Position numbers and translations under genes: made by a program
In this document: positions 62,591-64,000 of the stretch, piece after piece
Numbering within the stretch: position 1 is the first letter of the stretch
Layout: every line of letters begins with the position of its first letter
Assembly: GCF_002160135.1 (NCBI RefSeq)
Contig: NZ_NFJZ01000011.1
Coordinates: 62,001 to 126,000 of the forward strand
Direction: 5' to 3'
Length of the DNA: 64,000 bases
Source: Lachnoclostridium sp. An196
GTDB taxonomy: Bacteria > Bacillota > Clostridia > Lachnospirales > Lachnospiraceae
The notes under the pieces: generated by a model
Databases searched by the model: none
What the model was told of the DNA's origin: nothing
Seen by the model: the letters and a program-made list of their open reading frames with translations, nothing else

Positions 62591-63340
62591 CTATTCTTTA
62601 CATGCGGCTACCGCATGCTTCATGCCGTCCCGCAAAAGGTTGGTGTCAATAGCTGAAACAACCAGATCTACTTCATCCCAGAAGTGTCTGATCAGTTCCA
62701 TGGAACCGATGATTCCAAAGGCCTTTCCATGCCGGCGGCAGACGTCGGCAATCCGGCGGATCACCGCCAGTTCTCTTTCATCCATGACGTTATCCGGAAT
62801 CCCCATGGAAATCCCCAGGTCGCATGGACCCACAATCGCTGCGTCCACACCTTCCACAGACAATATTTCGTCCGCGTGTTCCGCGCCCTTTATAGTCTCT
62901 ATCTGGACAATCGTCAGAGTGCGCGCATTGATCTCCTTCATATTTGCCTCATGATTTCCGCTGGGCCCATAATGGGTATTGGCCCCTCCGGAATAACTCC
63001 GCTTCCCCACCGGAGGGTACTTACTCCAGGAAACCAACTTTCTTGCATCCTCTTCACTCTCAATCATAGGGACCATGACTCCGGAAGCTCCATAATCCAG
63101 GATTTTCGACACATCCTTTCTGGAAAGCTGCGGTGCCCGCACTACAGACGGAATGCCTGAAGCATTTCCCAGTACCATCAGATCATGGAGCTGCTCATAA
63201 GAAAGAGTTCCATGTTCACAGTCATAAAAAAGGAAATCCATGCCCGCACTTTTCGCCATCAGCACAAGGGACGGATGTCCCAGAGCCTTTACTAAAATAC
63301 CGCATGCTTTTCTGTCTTTTATTGTCTCTTTCATGTCCAT
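62591..63340 (-). CDS. HpcH/HpaI aldolase family protein
   Basis: A 249-residue class II aldolase. YDCEHGTLSYEQ, GVMVPMIESEEDAR, IVQIETIKGAEH and VGPCDLGISMG give the metal and pyruvate site of HpcH/HpaI enzymes, which cleave 2-keto-3-deoxy sugar acids to pyruvate and an aldehyde. I chose the ATG at 63340 (GGCAGG upstream). It follows the EIIC gene after a hairpin. Confidence 0.9.
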   Translation of the reverse strand: MDMKETIKDRKACGILVKALGHPSLVLMAKSAGMDFLFYDCEHGTLSYEQLHDLMVLGNASGIPSVVRAPQLSRKDVSKILDYGASGVMVPMIESEEDARKLVSWSKYPPVGKRSYSGGANTHYGPSGNHEANMKEINARTLTIVQIETIKGAEHADEILSVEGVDAAIVGPCDLGISMGIPDNVMDERELAVIRRIADVCRRHGKAFGIIGSMELIRHFWDEVDLVVSAIDTNLLRDGMKHAVAACKE

Positions 63341-63368
63341 TCTGTACCTGCCGTATTCCATCATATGA

Positions 63369-63400
63369 CAATGACAAGGGAATCACTTCCCTTGTCATTG
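63369..63400. repeat. Perfect inverted repeat between the EIIC and aldolase genes
   Basis: CAATGACAAGGGAA and its complement form a 14-bp stem around TCAC. There is no U-run, so it looks like an mRNA processing or stability hairpin rather than a full terminator. Confidence 0.75.
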
Positions 63401-63419
63401 CCGGTATCATTCAACTTAA

Positions 63420-64000
63420 TTAGTGGAAGATTCCAAGAATCCAGTGCATGATTGCGCCGATGATATTGTAGTCCACATTCGGGAAGGATGCGCCTGCAAT
63501 ACCCAGGGCAGAGAATGCCGGATACAGGATCAGCGGCAGACCGGTCAGAGCCATACCTACGATGAAGGAACCAACCAGAGCGCCTTTCCAGCCGCCGTAC
63601 GCGTTGCCGAACACACCGCAGGTACCGCCGGAGAAGAAGCAGATGCCTGCTGCCGGAATCATGATCGTGCTGCTGTGGAATGCTACCATCAGTGCCATTG
63701 CTGCCAGGCCGCCCAGGAAGGATCCGATAAATCCAACCAGCACTGCGGTCGGCGCGAACGGGAAGATAGCCGGGCAGTCCACGGCCGGTTTGGAGTTCGG
63801 AATGTACTTCTCAGAGATAGCAACGAATGCTGCGGTGATCTCTGCGATGAACTGACGAACACCATAGATCAGAACGCTCATACCTGCTGCAAACTGCAGA
63901 CCCTGCAGAATCGGATAAATGAACCAGATATCGTTTCCTGCATACTCAAGCACTACATCCATGTTGCCGTTTACTACACACGCAACTACTGCAATGTAGA
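63420..64000 (-). CDS. PTS EIIC component, UlaA/SgaT family, N-terminus outside window
   Basis: The last 193 residues of a membrane transporter; the frame is open to the right edge. SKPAVDCPAIFPFAPTAVLV, GFIGSFLGGL and FFSGGTCGVFGNAYGGWKGA match the ascorbate-type EIIC family (UlaA/SgaT). The substrate here is unknown; a sugar acid fits the aldolase and isomerase genes downstream. The phosphoryl-donor EIIA/EIIB proteins are not in view. Confidence 0.85.
   Translation of the reverse strand, partial: YIAVVACVVNGNMDVVLEYAGNDIWFIYPILQGLQFAAGMSVLIYGVRQFIAEITAAFVAISEKYIPNSKPAVDCPAIFPFAPTAVLVGFIGSFLGGLAAMALMVAFHSSTIMIPAAGICFFSGGTCGVFGNAYGGWKGALVGSFIVGMALTGLPLILYPAFSALGIAGASFPNVDYNIIGAIMHWILGIFH

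Overview
The window reads as chromosomal DNA of a spore-forming Clostridia member, most likely Lachnospiraceae. This is inferred from about 50% GC with AG-rich Shine-Dalgarno sites, a small acid-soluble spore protein, and sporulation genes gerW(ytfJ), ylbJ, yqfC-yqfD, a SpoVB-type flippase and cotH. T-box leaders precede thrS and pheS, and the gene order yqfC-yqfD-phoH-ybeY is typical of the group. Most genes lie on the minus strand.

Layout. 1-7.1 kb: YitT-family fragment, miaB, a histidine phosphatase, an SASP gene, recG, a FakA/YloV-type kinase and Asp23. 7.2-10.8 kb: rpmB, small membrane proteins (DUF2752, DUF4234), gerW, DUF2953 and a Nudix hydrolase. 10.8-13.1 kb: thrS with a complete T-box leader. 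13.1-21.5 kb: an M23 peptidase, ylbJ, and a run proB-DUF896-5-FCL-proA-rsmD-coaD-coiled-coil protein, then a BofC-like protein and a flippase. 21.5-24.5 kb: ybeY-phoH-yqfD-yqfC.

24.5-29.2 kb holds the most striking locus: a compact VanG-type D-Ala-D-Ser cluster. It encodes a ligase, a VanXY D,D-peptidase, and a VanT serine racemase split into separate membrane and racemase genes, with a DUF2284 gene downstream. The racemase has Asn where alanine racemases have the active-site Tyr354. No vanRS genes are visible. The upstream region carries 11-bp-phased direct repeats and a perfect hairpin that buries the ligase ribosome-binding site.

29.2-37.3 kb is a worn accessory stretch: a MATE exporter, remnants of a secondary alcohol dehydrogenase and of an Old Yellow Enzyme, two near-identical hairpin repeats, DegV, a metallophosphoesterase lacking its C-terminal half, glgB divergent from a TetR regulator across a palindrome, an HD hydrolase, a truncated second DUF2284 gene and a NusG-II protein. 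37.3-40.9 kb is a heterodimeric ABC exporter.

40.9-51.2 kb is a five-gene operon matching the poorly understood E. coli yehI/L/M/P/Q set: MoxR-type AAA+ ATPase, DUF5682, VWA protein, double-SWIM protein and DUF4132. 51.2-58.3 kb: an AT-rich gap, then queA, cotH, pheT and pheS with a T-box. 58.4-64 kb: a PRD/PTS-domain regulator converging on a sugar-acid type operon (UlaA-like EIIC, HpcH/HpaI aldolase, SIS isomerase, DapA-family lyase, membrane protein). All identifications come from reading the protein sequences against remembered families; no database search was run.
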